This document shows positions 10,084 through 18,204 of a DNA stretch of 64,000 nucleotides, piece by piece. How positions within the stretch are numbered: the first letter of the stretch is position 1; the number at the start of each line of letters is the position of its first letter. The notes below the pieces were generated by a model. It made no database searches. It was not told the origin of the DNA and saw only the letters and a program-made list of their open reading frames with translations. The stretch comes from Vicinamibacteria bacterium. GTDB lineage: Bacteria > Acidobacteriota > Vicinamibacteria > Fen-336. The translations under genes were made by a program, and so were the position numbers. The DNA lies in the NCBI GenBank assembly GCA_025994075.1, contig JAMQGV010000044.1, positions 1 through 64,000 of the forward strand. Reading direction: 5' to 3'.

Positions 10084-10634
10084 CAGCCGCGGAGCCGGGC
10101 GCGGGCCTTGGCCAGCGCCCGGCGCAGGCCGGGGTCGAGGTCGAGCGCGGCCAGCTCGTCCCAGGCGAAGTAGCGCAGGTCCGCCGACTCCTCCTCCTGG
10201 CGCCGCGGCTCCGCCGCGCGCGGCGCGAGCACGAGGTAGCGCAGGTCGAGGTGGAGGTGGGCCGGCTCGTCGCGGCGGGCGGGGATCTCGTGTACGTCGA
10301 CGTCGAGCAGCGGCGGCGGCCCGGGGTGCAGGCGCAGGCCGGCGAGCCCCGTCTCCTCGAGCGCCTCCCGCATCGCGACCGCCGCGCCCGAGCGCTCGCC
10401 CGGCTCGGCGTGCCCGCCAGGTTGCAGCCACCGCTCCAGCTTGCGGTGGTGCAGCAGCAGCACCCGCTCGCCGCTCTCGCACAGCACGACGGCGCTGCCG
10501 GTCAGGTGGCCTTCCACGATGCGGCGGTCGAACGGGTTCGCGTGGCGGGCGACGAAGTCGCGGATCACCGCGAGGTCGCGGGCCTCGGCCGCGTCCACCG
10601 CGGCGTGGCCGCGGAGCTCGTCTTCGAGTGTCAC
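10083..10634 (-). CDS. Nudix hydrolase
   Basis: 183 residues with a recognisable Nudix box, GGHAEPGERSGAAVAMREAL followed by EETGL. Between the GE and the REALEE helix there are eight residues instead of the canonical seven, so the loop is one residue longer. The catalytic RExxEE glutamates are present. Substrate class (NDP-sugar, NTP, coenzyme) cannot be told. The start is GTG at 10634, six bases after a TAGAAT hexamer and without a Shine-Dalgarno sequence, suggesting a leaderless message. It is the first gene of the operon running down to 5782. Confidence 0.85.
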
Positions 10635-10640
10635 GCGGGC

Positions 10641-10646
10641 ATTCTA
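10641..10646 (-). promoter_or_regulatory. -10 hexamer TAGAAT for the Nudix-MoxR operon (leaderless)
   Basis: TAGAAT on the minus strand ends six bases before the GTG start. A transcript initiated seven or so bases downstream would begin at the start codon. No clear -35 box is seen. Confidence 0.5.
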
Positions 10647-10706
10647 CGGGCCGCCGCCGCCGGCTCGCGCCGTGCCAGACTTGGCGCTCGCGAGCGGGAG
10701 GAGCGG

Positions 10707-11177
10707 ATGGAGGCAGTGGCGATCAACGACGAGGGCACGCTCCTCGTCTCGGGCGAGATCGACGACTGGGACCTGGTCAAGCGGCTGCGGGTCGACACCA
10801 TCGTCGACATGGACGGCGACGTCGACGAAGGCGTGCCGGAAGCGCCGAACGCGCTGCTCTACATCTACTTCCCGATCCTCGACGAGGCGCTGCCCGACCT
10901 GCGCAAGCTCGACGCCCTGGGACGCATGGTCGCGGACCTGGTGGCGGCCGGGCACGTCGTGCTCGTGCACTGCCGGATGGGCTTCAACCGCTCGATGCTG
11001 GTCGCCACCACCGCGCTCACCTACCTCGGCTGGAGCGGTCGCCGGGCGCTGCACCGCGCGCGCCAGGCGCGCTCCGGCGCGCTGTTCAACGAGGAGTTCG
11101 CGGCGCACGTGGCGGCGCTGCCCGCGCGCCGGCTGCGGCTCGAGGTGCTGCCGCCGGACCCCGCGGAGACGATGTGA
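10707..11177 (+). CDS. Dual-specificity phosphatase-like protein
   Basis: 156 residues. The phosphate-binding loop VHCRMGFNRS supplies the catalytic Cys89 and Arg95 of the protein tyrosine/dual-specificity phosphatase superfamily. The preceding part has the usual short fold (VDTIVDMDGD; YIYFPILDE). There is no signal peptide, so it is cytoplasmic. The start at ATG 10707 has a good Shine-Dalgarno sequence (GGGAGGAG). Its substrate, protein or small phosphate ester, is unknown. The last bases overlap the GTG start of the TrpF-like gene, so the two are probably co-translated. Confidence 0.85.
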   Translation: MEAVAINDEGTLLVSGEIDDWDLVKRLRVDTIVDMDGDVDEGVPEAPNALLYIYFPILDEALPDLRKLDALGRMVADLVAAGHVVLVHCRMGFNRSMLVATTALTYLGWSGRRALHRARQARSGALFNEEFAAHVAALPARRLRLEVLPPDPAETM

Positions 11178-11833
11178 AACCGGCCGCGCGCCCGCGGGTC
11201 AAGGTCTGCTGCATCGCCAGCCTGGCCGAGGCCGAGCTGGCCGCGGGGCTCGGCGCCGACGCGCTCGGCCTGGTGTCGGCGATGCCGTCCGGCCCCGGCG
11301 TGATCGCGGAGGACGTGATCGCGCAGGTCGCCGCACGGGTGCCGCCGCCGGTCGCCACGTTCCTGCTGACGAGCCTGGTCGAGCCCGGCGCGATCGTGGA
11401 ACAGCAGCGCCGGCTGCGGGCGACGACGCTGCAACTCGTCGACCGCACGACGGCCGCGACCCGGCGCGCCGTGCGCGAGGCGCTGCCCGGCGTCCGCATC
11501 GTGCAGGTCGTGCACGTCACCGGTCCCGCCTCGCTCGACGAGGCGCTGCTGGCCCAGGAGGCGAGCGACGCGCTGCTGCTCGACTCCGGCAACGCGGACC
11601 TCGCGGTGAAGGAACTCGGCGGCACGGGCCGCGTCCACGACTGGGCCACCAGCGCGCGCATCCGCGAGGCCGTCGACGTGCCGCTGTTCCTCGCCGGCGG
11701 CCTGCGCCCGGACAACGTGCGCCAGGCCATCGACGAGGTCGGCCCGTTCGGCCTCGACGTCTGCTCGGGCGTGCGCACCGGCGGCCGGCTCGACGCGGCC
11801 AAGCTTGCGGCGCTGCTGGCCGCCGCGCGCTGA
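11174..11833 (+). CDS. TrpF-like (phosphoribosylanthranilate isomerase family) protein, divergent
   Basis: 219 residues of TIM-barrel sequence. VKVCCIASLAEAELAAGLGA matches the TrpF start (KxCG[IL]) with the catalytic Cys at residue 12, though the following Gly is Cys. DALLLDSG carries the catalytic Asp. FLAGGLRPDNVRQAI and GLDVCSGV match the phosphate-binding loops. The conserved 'SPR' of strand 2 is replaced by SGPG, so the substrate may differ from phosphoribosylanthranilate. No other trp gene is nearby; the partner gene is a phosphatase. GTG start inside the upstream stop (GTGA). Confidence 0.8.
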   Translation: MKPAARPRVKVCCIASLAEAELAAGLGADALGLVSAMPSGPGVIAEDVIAQVAARVPPPVATFLLTSLVEPGAIVEQQRRLRATTLQLVDRTTAATRRAVREALPGVRIVQVVHVTGPASLDEALLAQEASDALLLDSGNADLAVKELGGTGRVHDWATSARIREAVDVPLFLAGGLRPDNVRQAIDEVGPFGLDVCSGVRTGGRLDAAKLAALLAAAR

Positions 11834-11912
11834 GGCGTCGGGATCAAAAGATGTGGCGGGCGGAACCCGGCCCGCGCACCCGCCGTCCATGGCGATGACC
11901 TGGAGGAGCTCG

Positions 11913-12362
11913 ATGAACGTCGCGCCGCTGTCCGCTTTCGCCCTCGCGCTCGCCCTCGCACTGCCCGCCGCCGCGGCCGCCCCGACTCCGGAGGAGGCCG
12001 AGGGCATCCGCCGCGCGGCCCTCGACTACGCCGAGAGCTGGTACGCCGGCGACCCCGCGCAGATGGAGAAGGCCCTGCACCCCGACCTCGCCAAGCGCAT
12101 CGTGCGGCCGGGCCGCGACGGGGCGCGGGCGCGCCTCGACCACATGGGCGCGCTCCAGCTCGTGCAGGGCGTGCGCACCGGCTACGGCAAGAACACGCCG
12201 GCGGACCAGCAGCTCAAGGACGTGACGATCCTGGACGTGACCGGCAACGCCGCCACGGTCAAGCTGGTGATGGCCGGCTGGGTCGACTACCTGCACGTCG
12301 CGCGGCTCGACGGCCAGTGGAAGATCGTCAACGTGTTGTGGGAGCTCACGACTCCGCGCTGA
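11913..12362 (+). CDS. Exported NTF2-like (lumazine-binding-like) protein
   Basis: 149 residues: signal peptide (PLSAFALALALALPAAAAAP) then one NTF2/SnoaL-type cone domain (ALDYAESWYAGDPAQMEKAL at its start; VDYLHVARLDGQWKIVNVLW at its end). Proteins of this type are often annotated as putative lumazine-binding or nuclear-transport-factor-2 family and bind small ligands. An upstream in-frame ATG exists at 11889, but the start at 11913 has GGAGGAG four bases before it and gives the signal peptide. Ligand unknown. Confidence 0.8.
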   Translation: MNVAPLSAFALALALALPAAAAAPTPEEAEGIRRAALDYAESWYAGDPAQMEKALHPDLAKRIVRPGRDGARARLDHMGALQLVQGVRTGYGKNTPADQQLKDVTILDVTGNAATVKLVMAGWVDYLHVARLDGQWKIVNVLWELTTPR

Positions 12363-12397
12363 ACCGCTTATGCTCGCGGGACCAACGAGGAGTCCCG

Positions 12398-13270
12398 ATG
12401 AGATCAGTCCGCTGGATCGCCGTGGCCGCCGTCGTCGCCAGCCTCGCCGCCCATCCCGCTGCCGCCGCGTCCGAGCCGCCGGCCGACCTGAAGGCGAAGG
12501 TCGAGCGCTTCGTCGTCGACCACTTCCGGCTGGCCCCGCCCGACAAGGCCGAGGTGCTCTCCGCGTGGACGGCCGAGCCGCCCGAGCAGTGGCGCTTCCA
12601 GGTCCGCGTCACCCGCGACGGCAAGGCCGAGACCGCGGTCTACGCGGTCACCGCGGACTTCAAGGTCTTCGCGCTGAGCCGCATGTACGCGTTCCGCGAC
12701 GTCCGCGCGGAGAACCGCGACAAGGTCGCCCTCGACGGCGCCCCCGTCCGCGGCGCCGCGAACGCGCCGGTCGCGATCGTCGCCTACTGCGACCTGCAGT
12801 GCCCGGACTGCGCGAACGCCATGGGCAAGCTGAAGAACGTGCTGCCCGCCTACGAGGGCCGCGCCAGGCTCGTCTTCAAGAACTTCCCGCTCAACCACAT
12901 CCACCCGTGGGCCGAAGCGGCGGCGATCGGCGCGCGCTGCGCGTACGAGCAGAAGCCGGAGGCCTTCTGGGCGCTGCACGACCACTTCTTCGAGAAGCAG
13001 GGCGAGGTCAACGCCCGCAACGTGCGCGAGGTGGTCGCGACGGTCGGCGCGAAGGCCGGGGCCGACCGCGCGAAGCTGCTGGCCTGCTTCGACGCCAGGG
13101 CGACGCTGCCGGTCGTCCAGCGCGACGTCTACGAGGCGGGCAAGCTCGGGGTGCGCGGCACGCCGACCTTCCTGATCGACGGCCGCTTCGTCTTCAGCGA
13201 GACGCTCACCGAGGAGCAGTTCAAGGCGTTGATCGACGAGGCTCTGGCAGCGCAGCCCGCCCGCCCGTAA
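12398..13270 (+). CDS. DsbA-family thioredoxin-fold protein
   Basis: 290 residues: signal peptide, an N-terminal domain of about 90 residues (DLKAKVERFVVDHFRLAPPD), then a DsbA-type thioredoxin fold. The active site is CDLQCPDC, with redox pair CPDC, and the cis-Pro loop is RGTPTF. The alpha-helical insertion with NFPLNHIHPWAEAAA is typical of DsbA/BdbD proteins. It should act in the periplasm as a disulfide oxidase or isomerase. Its likely re-oxidant, a DsbB-like protein, is encoded far away at 55291. Shine-Dalgarno CGAGGAG precedes the ATG. Confidence 0.9.
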   Translation: MRSVRWIAVAAVVASLAAHPAAAASEPPADLKAKVERFVVDHFRLAPPDKAEVLSAWTAEPPEQWRFQVRVTRDGKAETAVYAVTADFKVFALSRMYAFRDVRAENRDKVALDGAPVRGAANAPVAIVAYCDLQCPDCANAMGKLKNVLPAYEGRARLVFKNFPLNHIHPWAEAAAIGARCAYEQKPEAFWALHDHFFEKQGEVNARNVREVVATVGAKAGADRAKLLACFDARATLPVVQRDVYEAGKLGVRGTPTFLIDGRFVFSETLTEEQFKALIDEALAAQPARP

Positions 13271-13292
13271 CGGTCGGAGGCGGCGCCCCCGC

Positions 13293-13619
13293 TCAGGCGG
13301 CGGCGGGCGCCGCGCCCGAGCCGCCGAACAGCTTGACGGCGGCCCAGACCACGGCGCCGAAGAACAGGAACGGCAGCAGCGGGATCAGCACCAGCGTCAT
13401 CACCGCCAGCACCACCAGCGCCAGCACGCCGAAGACCGAGAAGGCGAGCTTCACGAGGCCGGCCAGCAGGTTCCAGACCAGGCCGAACGCCAGCCCGATC
13501 AGCTTGAAGGGCAGCCAGAGCGCGAACGCGAGCACGCCGAACACCAGCTTCAGCAGCAGGATCGGCAGCAGCACCAGCAGGCCCACTCCGATCGCGAGCC
13601 CGACCAGCAGCTCCAGCAT
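13293..13619 (-). CDS. Small hydrophobic membrane protein
   Basis: 108 residues, almost entirely hydrophobic, with about three membrane spans (LELLVGLAIGVGLLVLLPIL, KLIGLAFGLVWNLLAGLVKL, LALVVLAVMTLVLIPLLPFL). I do not recognise the family. The ATG at 13619 is preceded by a strong AGGAGGAGG. An inverted repeat with CGTGAC/GTCACG arms lies 43-58 bases upstream. Its 3' end faces the DsbA-type gene. Confidence 0.7.
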   Translation of the reverse strand: MLELLVGLAIGVGLLVLLPILLLKLVFGVLAFALWLPFKLIGLAFGLVWNLLAGLVKLAFSVFGVLALVVLAVMTLVLIPLLPFLFFGAVVWAAVKLFGGSGAAPAAA

Positions 13620-13661
13620 GGCCCTCCTCCTCGCGGGGCGGCGCCGGGACGCCCCCCTCGC

Positions 13662-13677
13662 CGTGACCCGCGTCACG
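13662..13677. promoter_or_regulatory. Inverted repeat upstream of the small membrane protein gene
   Basis: CGTGAC (13662-13667) and GTCACG (13672-13677) are perfect arms around CCGC. The spacing resembles sites of CRP/FNR-type dimers but no regulator can be named. Confidence 0.35.
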
Positions 13678-13727
13678 TTTCTTCACCAGCGAATACGCGA
13701 CAGGGGGGCGGCGGGTTCCGCGAGTCT

Positions 13728-14555
13728 CTAGGGCCGGAGGCCGAAGACGTTGACCTTCTTCGCCCGCAGCTCGTCGAGCACCGCGATCCCGGTGTCGACG
13801 TGGATCGCGGTGTGCTTCTCGAACACCTGGCGCGCGCTCTCCCGGGTCTTGACGCCCCCCTCGCGCAGCGGCAGGTCGGAGACCAGCATCAGGGCGCCGA
13901 GAGCGACCTTCCGTGCGTAGGCGGCGGTGAACAGGGTCGCGCACTCCATGTCGATGGCCTGCGCCCGCTCCTCGCGCAGGCGGGCGCGGAACGGCTCGTC
14001 GAACTCCCAGAAGCGCACGTTGGTCGTGTGGATCACGCCCGTGTGGTAGACGAGGTCACGGCGCTCCAGCTCGCGGCAGACGAAGCGCTGGATCTTGAAC
14101 GAGGCCAGCGCCGGGCACTGCGGCGGCAGGAAGAAGTCGGACGTGCCCTCGTCGCGGATCGCCGCCACCGGGTTGAAGAAGTCGCCGACCGCGTAGCTGT
14201 CGCGCAGGCCGCCGCACATCCCCAGCAGCAGCACCGCGTGCGGCCTGACGAACGCCAGCAGCTCGACGATCAGCGCCGCGGTCGGCGAGCCCACGCCCAT
14301 GTCGACGATCGACAGCCCCCGCCGCGGGCTGTGGGCGGCCATCATCACCGAGCCGCGGCGCACCTCGGCGTCGAAGCGGCGGGCGAACTCGTGGACGTAG
14401 AGCTCGAAGTTGGTGAGCAGCACGTAGCGCTGGAACTCCGCGGCCGCGCTGCCCGTGTAGCGCTCGAGCGTGCCGATGCCGACCCGGTCGCGGGTGAGCT
14501 GCCCGAGGCGCGCGGTGTCGGTCTCGCGGAGCGTGAGCTGGGCCGGTGGCTTCAT
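13728..14555 (-). CDS. AMP nucleosidase (short form)
   Basis: 275 residues, nucleoside phosphorylase superfamily. The start reads RLGQLTRDRVGIGTLERYTG and VLLTNFELYVHEFA, and then SIVDMGVGSPTAALIVELLA, LLLGMCGGLRDSYAVGDFF and AIDMECATLFTAAYA, the last two being the base/ribose-binding parts. This matches the short AMP nucleosidases of Bacteroidota and Acidobacteriota, which hydrolyse AMP to adenine and ribose 5-phosphate in the cytoplasm. Start at ATG 14555, with GAGGGG seven bases upstream. It lies 53 bases after the FAD oxidoreductase gene on the same strand and may be read through from that operon. Confidence 0.88.
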   Translation of the reverse strand: MKPPAQLTLRETDTARLGQLTRDRVGIGTLERYTGSAAAEFQRYVLLTNFELYVHEFARRFDAEVRRGSVMMAAHSPRRGLSIVDMGVGSPTAALIVELLAFVRPHAVLLLGMCGGLRDSYAVGDFFNPVAAIRDEGTSDFFLPPQCPALASFKIQRFVCRELERRDLVYHTGVIHTTNVRFWEFDEPFRARLREERAQAIDMECATLFTAAYARKVALGALMLVSDLPLREGGVKTRESARQVFEKHTAIHVDTGIAVLDELRAKKVNVFGLRP

Positions 14556-14608
14556 GGCGTTCCCCTCGTGGCGGCGATCGTAGCGCCGCCCGGGGCCCGC
14601 CAGGCGCG

Positions 14609-15922
14609 CTACGCCGTGCGCCCGAGGTGGCGCAGGACCGCGTCCGCGGCGCGCCGACCCGAGTGCAGCGCGCCCTGGATCGAGGCCGTCTCGCGGTGGT
14701 CGCCGCAGACGAACAGGCCCTCGCCGAGCGCCACGGGCCGTTCCGCCGGCTGCAGCGCGCCGGGATCCTGGCGCGGCTGTGCGGCGCTCACGCGGTCGAT
14801 CCGCAGCAGCCGCCACTCGCGCACCGGCGAGCCGAACCACGCGCGCATCTGGTCGCGCGCCGCGGCGACGAGCCGGACCGCGGGCTCGGAGCTCGGGTTC
14901 TCGGCGACGAACGCCGGCCCGGCGGCGGCCTCCAGCCCGAACGCCTGCGCGCTCTCCGCGAGCACGGAGGCGGTCACGAGGTGCTGGCCCGAAGGCGCGT
15001 ACTCGGGAGCCACGAGGCTGGTCGGCGCCAGGTTGTTGATCGGGCCGTCGCCGTCGCCGCCCAGCACCAGCATCGGCTCGTCGATCGGCGGCCGCGGCGC
15101 CGCGAAGTGCAGCGCGAACACCGCCCGCGCGCCGGGGTCGGCGACGGCGGTGCCCAGCAGCCGATGAGCGGAGTGCCCCTCGGTGGCGACCACGATCGCG
15201 GGCGCCGCCAGCGTCTCGCCCCCGCGCAGGCCGACCTTGCCGCGCTCCACGCCGGCCACGGCCGTCTCCAGCCGGAGGACGCCAGCCGGCAGCGCCGCGG
15301 CGAGCTGGCGCGGCAGCTCGCCCATGCCGCGCGCCGGCACCGCGACGTCGCCCGCGCCCATCATCTGGAACACGAACTCGAACATGCGGCTGGAGGTGCT
15401 CAGCGAGCGGTCGAGCAGGATGCCGCCCAGCAGCGGGCGGAAGAAGCCGTCGATCATCGCGGCCGAGAAGCCGCGCCGCTGCAGCTCCGCGAGCGTCGAG
15501 CGCTCGGGGCGCGCCAGCACCGCGTCCAGCGGCAGGTCGGCGAGTTCCGCGCGCAGCCCCGCGATGCGGAGCTTGTCGACCAGGCTGCCGACGCCGGCGA
15601 GCAGCGTGCCGAGCGCCGAAGAGGGCTCGCGCCACGGGTCGCCGAGGCGGTGGAAGCGGCCGCCGCGGCGCACGATCGCGCCCGGCCGGAACGCGCGCAG
15701 GTCGAGCCCCGCGTAGTCGAAGACGGTGCGCGCCTCGGGGTAGGCCGTCAGCAGCACCTGGAAGCCGCGGTCGAGGCGGAAGCCCTCGACGACGTCCGTG
15801 CGCACCCGGCCGCCGACGCCGTCCGCCGCCTCGAGCACGCGCACGTCCACGCCGGCGCGGTGCAGCACGCGGGCGCAGGCGAGTCCCGCGAGCCCGGCGC
15901 CGACGACGATCGCCTCGGCCAT
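14609..15922 (-). CDS. FAD-dependent amine-oxidase/desaturase-like oxidoreductase
   Basis: 437 residues. The N-terminal dinucleotide-binding fold has GAGLAG (8-13) and the acidic end of strand 2 with the GG doublet (VLEAADGVGGRVRT). The C-terminal FAD contact is GLFVCGDHRETASIQGALHS. The middle (RRGFSAAMIDGFFRPLLGGI) matches flavoproteins of the amine oxidase/phytoene desaturase class annotated as NAD(P)/FAD-dependent oxidoreductases. Such genes often sit in light- or singlet-oxygen-induced operons with SDR and epimerase-like genes; here it follows exactly those, 19 bases downstream. Substrate unknown. Confidence 0.85.
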   Translation of the reverse strand: MAEAIVVGAGLAGLACARVLHRAGVDVRVLEAADGVGGRVRTDVVEGFRLDRGFQVLLTAYPEARTVFDYAGLDLRAFRPGAIVRRGGRFHRLGDPWREPSSALGTLLAGVGSLVDKLRIAGLRAELADLPLDAVLARPERSTLAELQRRGFSAAMIDGFFRPLLGGILLDRSLSTSSRMFEFVFQMMGAGDVAVPARGMGELPRQLAAALPAGVLRLETAVAGVERGKVGLRGGETLAAPAIVVATEGHSAHRLLGTAVADPGARAVFALHFAAPRPPIDEPMLVLGGDGDGPINNLAPTSLVAPEYAPSGQHLVTASVLAESAQAFGLEAAAGPAFVAENPSSEPAVRLVAAARDQMRAWFGSPVREWRLLRIDRVSAAQPRQDPGALQPAERPVALGEGLFVCGDHRETASIQGALHSGRRAADAVLRHLGRTA

Positions 15923-15941
15923 CGCTCCCTCCTCGACCGCT

Positions 15942-17315
15942 TCAGCGGCCGAGCACGTGGCGCAGGGCCGGCTCCAGCTCCGCGAAGCGGAAACGGTAAC
16001 CGCTCTGCTCCAGCCGCCGCGGCAGCACCCGCTGTCCGCCCAGCAGCAGCGCCTCGGCCATCTCGCCGAAGGCCAGCTTCAGCGCGAAAGCCGGGGCCGG
16101 AAACAGCGTCGGGCGCCCCAGCACGCGGCCCAGTATGCGGGTGAAGACGGCGTTGCGCACGGGGTTCGGCGCGGTCGCGTTGACCGCGCCCGACAGCCCC
16201 GGCGTGACCAGCGCGTGGTGGATCGCGCCGATCGCGTCGTCGATGGCGATCCAGCTCATCCACTGGCGTCCCGAGCCGAGCGGGCCGCCGAGGCCGAGCG
16301 AGAACGGCGTCAGCATCTTGCCGAGCGCGCCGCCGCGCGGCGACAGCACGATCCCTAAGCGCAGGTGGACGACGCGCACGCCGGCGCGGGCGGCCTCGGC
16401 CGAGGCGTCCTCCCAGGCTCGCCCCAGCTCGGCCAGGAAGTCGTCGCCCAGCGCGCTCTGCTCCGTCAGTTCTTCGTCGCCGCGATCGCCGTAGACGCCG
16501 ACCGCGGACGCGCACAGCAGCGTGCGCGGCCCGCCCTCGGCGCGGGCGAGGGCGCGGGCGAGGGTCGCCGTGGGCAGCGTGCGGCTCGCGCGGAGCGCAC
16601 GCTTGCGCGCCTCGTTCCAGCGCCCGTCGGCGACGTTTTCGCCAGCCAGGTGGACGACCGCGTCGAGCCCGCGCAGCGCGTCCGGGTCCAGGCTGCCGGC
16701 GGGGTCCCAGCCGATCTCGCCGGGGCCCGCGGCGCGGCCGCGCACGAAGCGCACCGCCTCGTGGCCGCCCGTCTGCAGGAACGGCGCGAGCGCCGAGCCG
16801 ATCAGCCCGCTCGCCCCGGTGATCCCGATCCGCATGGCCCTTCTCCCCCGGGTCGCCGCGTGCGCGGCGAGGTCGTCGACCAGCACGCGGTGCCGGTAGC
16901 GGAACAGCCGCTCGAGCGTGGCGCGGGCGAAGCCGCCGCCGAGCGCCGCGCCCAGGGCACCGACGGGCAGAGCGTACTCGATGCGGTCCACGAGCCGCGA
17001 GCCGCCCCCGGATCGCTCCTCGATCACGTGCCGGTGGTCCCAGCGCGCGAACGGCCCGGAGACCTGGACGTCGCGGAAGCCGACGGCGCCCGCCACGTCC
17101 AGCGCGCGGTGCTCGGCGATCCAGCGCTGGCGCAGCGGGCCGACCGGGACCGAGAGCGTGACGCGATCGCCCGGGTCGATGCCGCCGCTGCGCGACTCCA
17201 CGCGCACGTCGTCCCACGGCGGCGACAGCCGCTCGAAGGCCCCGGGTGCGCGGTGCCAGCGCAGCACCTCGGTGGCCGGCGCATCGAGTTCGACGGCGCG
17301 CTCGAAGACCGGCAT
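15942..17315 (-). CDS. SRPBCC domain fused to a TIGR01777-type NAD-dependent epimerase
   Basis: 457 residues. Residues 1-150 are a START/SRPBCC ligand-binding domain (MPVFERAVELDAPATEVLRW; ARWDHRHVIEE). Residues 161-457 are a Rossmann-fold epimerase with GASGLIG (167-173), VHLAGENVADGRW, and DFLAELGRAWEDAS, the TIGR01777 pattern, ending with the C-terminal DUF1731-like tail. The bidomain form is common in bacteria. Function is unproven; the SRPBCC part may bind a hydrophobic compound acted on by the Rossmann part. ATG at 17315 overlaps the SDR stop by one base. Confidence 0.9.
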   Translation of the reverse strand: MPVFERAVELDAPATEVLRWHRAPGAFERLSPPWDDVRVESRSGGIDPGDRVTLSVPVGPLRQRWIAEHRALDVAGAVGFRDVQVSGPFARWDHRHVIEERSGGGSRLVDRIEYALPVGALGAALGGGFARATLERLFRYRHRVLVDDLAAHAATRGRRAMRIGITGASGLIGSALAPFLQTGGHEAVRFVRGRAAGPGEIGWDPAGSLDPDALRGLDAVVHLAGENVADGRWNEARKRALRASRTLPTATLARALARAEGGPRTLLCASAVGVYGDRGDEELTEQSALGDDFLAELGRAWEDASAEAARAGVRVVHLRLGIVLSPRGGALGKMLTPFSLGLGGPLGSGRQWMSWIAIDDAIGAIHHALVTPGLSGAVNATAPNPVRNAVFTRILGRVLGRPTLFPAPAFALKLAFGEMAEALLLGGQRVLPRRLEQSGYRFRFAELEPALRHVLGR

Positions 17316-18052
17316 CAGCCGCGCCCGCGCACGACCGCCAGGCCGCCGTCGACACCCACGACCTGGCCGGTGACCCACGACTGCGCCGGATCGAGCAGAA
17401 AGGCGAGCGCGCGCGACACGTCCTCCGCGTCTCCCACGCGGCCCATGGCGTGCAGTGCGACCGAGGCCTTGAGCGCGGGCTCCGACCCGGTGATGCGCCC
17501 GGCGAGCGGCGTGCGCACCAGGCCCGGCGCCACCGCGTTGACGCGCAGCCTCGGTGCGTAGGTCGCGGCGGCCGATCGCACCAGCCCCTCGACCGCTGCC
17601 TTGGACGCCGCGATCGCCTCGTGGTTCGGCAGGCCCAGCCGGGCCGCGGCAGAAGAGCACAGCGCCACGCTGCCTCCCGGAGACAGGGCGCGCGCACCCG
17701 CGCGCACGGCTGCGAACGCGGTGCGCACGTTGGCGGCGAGCGTCTGCTCCAGCTCCTCCTCGCTGGTCAGGTGCGCTGGCTTGAGCAGCAGCGACCCGAC
17801 GCAGCAGGCGATGCCGTCCAGGTGCCCCAGCTCTTCCACCGCCCGCGCGGCGACGGCCTCGACCTCGGCGAAGCGCGTGGCATCGACCACCGCGTGCGCA
17901 GCGCCCAGCTCGGCGCCGAGCGCGGCGAGCGGCTCCGCGCGGCGGCCGGCCAGCATCACCCGCGCGCCGGCGGCGGTCAGTTGCCGCGCGAGCGCGGAGC
18001 CGATCCCGCCCGCGCCGCCCAGGATCAGGTGCACGCTCCCCTCGAGGCTCAC
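17315..18052 (-). CDS. SDR-family protein lacking the catalytic tyrosine
   Basis: 245 residues. The cofactor loop is GGAGGIG, the NAG-type motif is degraded (CCVG), and the C-terminal part (RVNAVAPGLVRTPLA, VTGQVVGVDGGLAV) is classic short-chain dehydrogenase. At the active site, where a SDR has YxxxK, the sequence is IAASK: the Tyr is Ile, read directly from the codon ATC. The Ser (LCSSAAA) and Lys remain. It may therefore be a non-catalytic or altered enzyme. GTG start at 18052 within the stop of the small acidic gene; a second in-frame GTG at 18055 is possible. Confidence 0.85.
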   Translation of the reverse strand: MSLEGSVHLILGGAGGIGSALARQLTAAGARVMLAGRRAEPLAALGAELGAAHAVVDATRFAEVEAVAARAVEELGHLDGIACCVGSLLLKPAHLTSEEELEQTLAANVRTAFAAVRAGARALSPGGSVALCSSAAARLGLPNHEAIAASKAAVEGLVRSAAATYAPRLRVNAVAPGLVRTPLAGRITGSEPALKASVALHAMGRVGDAEDVSRALAFLLDPAQSWVTGQVVGVDGGLAVVRGRG

Positions 18053-18204
18053 CACTCCTCCTCCGGCTCCCACGGGAAGTCGCGGAAGTAGCGCTCCGTG
18101 CTGCACAGCGGCGACAGCAGCTCGTCCTCGGGATCGTAGTCCCACGCCACCTGGTCGAGCGCGTCGGCGGCCGGCGCCTCGGCCGGCGTCGGGGCCGGCT
18201 TCAA
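18049..18204 (-). CDS. 51-residue acidic protein of unknown function
   Basis: A short frame fits exactly between its neighbours: TTG start at 18204 overlapping the TGA of the PYP-like gene (TTGA), and a TGA overlapping the GTG of the SDR gene (GTGA). The product begins KPAPTPAEAPAADALDQV and ends with an acidic, aromatic tail (YDPEDELLSPLCSTERY, then FPWEPEEEW). One Cys. I do not recognise it. The conserved coupling on both sides and the space it fills argue that it is real. It could be a binding partner of one of the adjacent proteins. Confidence 0.55.
   Translation of the reverse strand: MKPAPTPAEAPAADALDQVAWDYDPEDELLSPLCSTERYFRDFPWEPEEEW

Noticed and set aside
13280-13313. GCGGCGCCC/GGGCGCCGC inverted repeat between the DsbA-type and small membrane protein genes as a terminator
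   Set aside because: The spacer is long and overlaps the coding end, and there is no T run. In GC-rich DNA such repeats are common.
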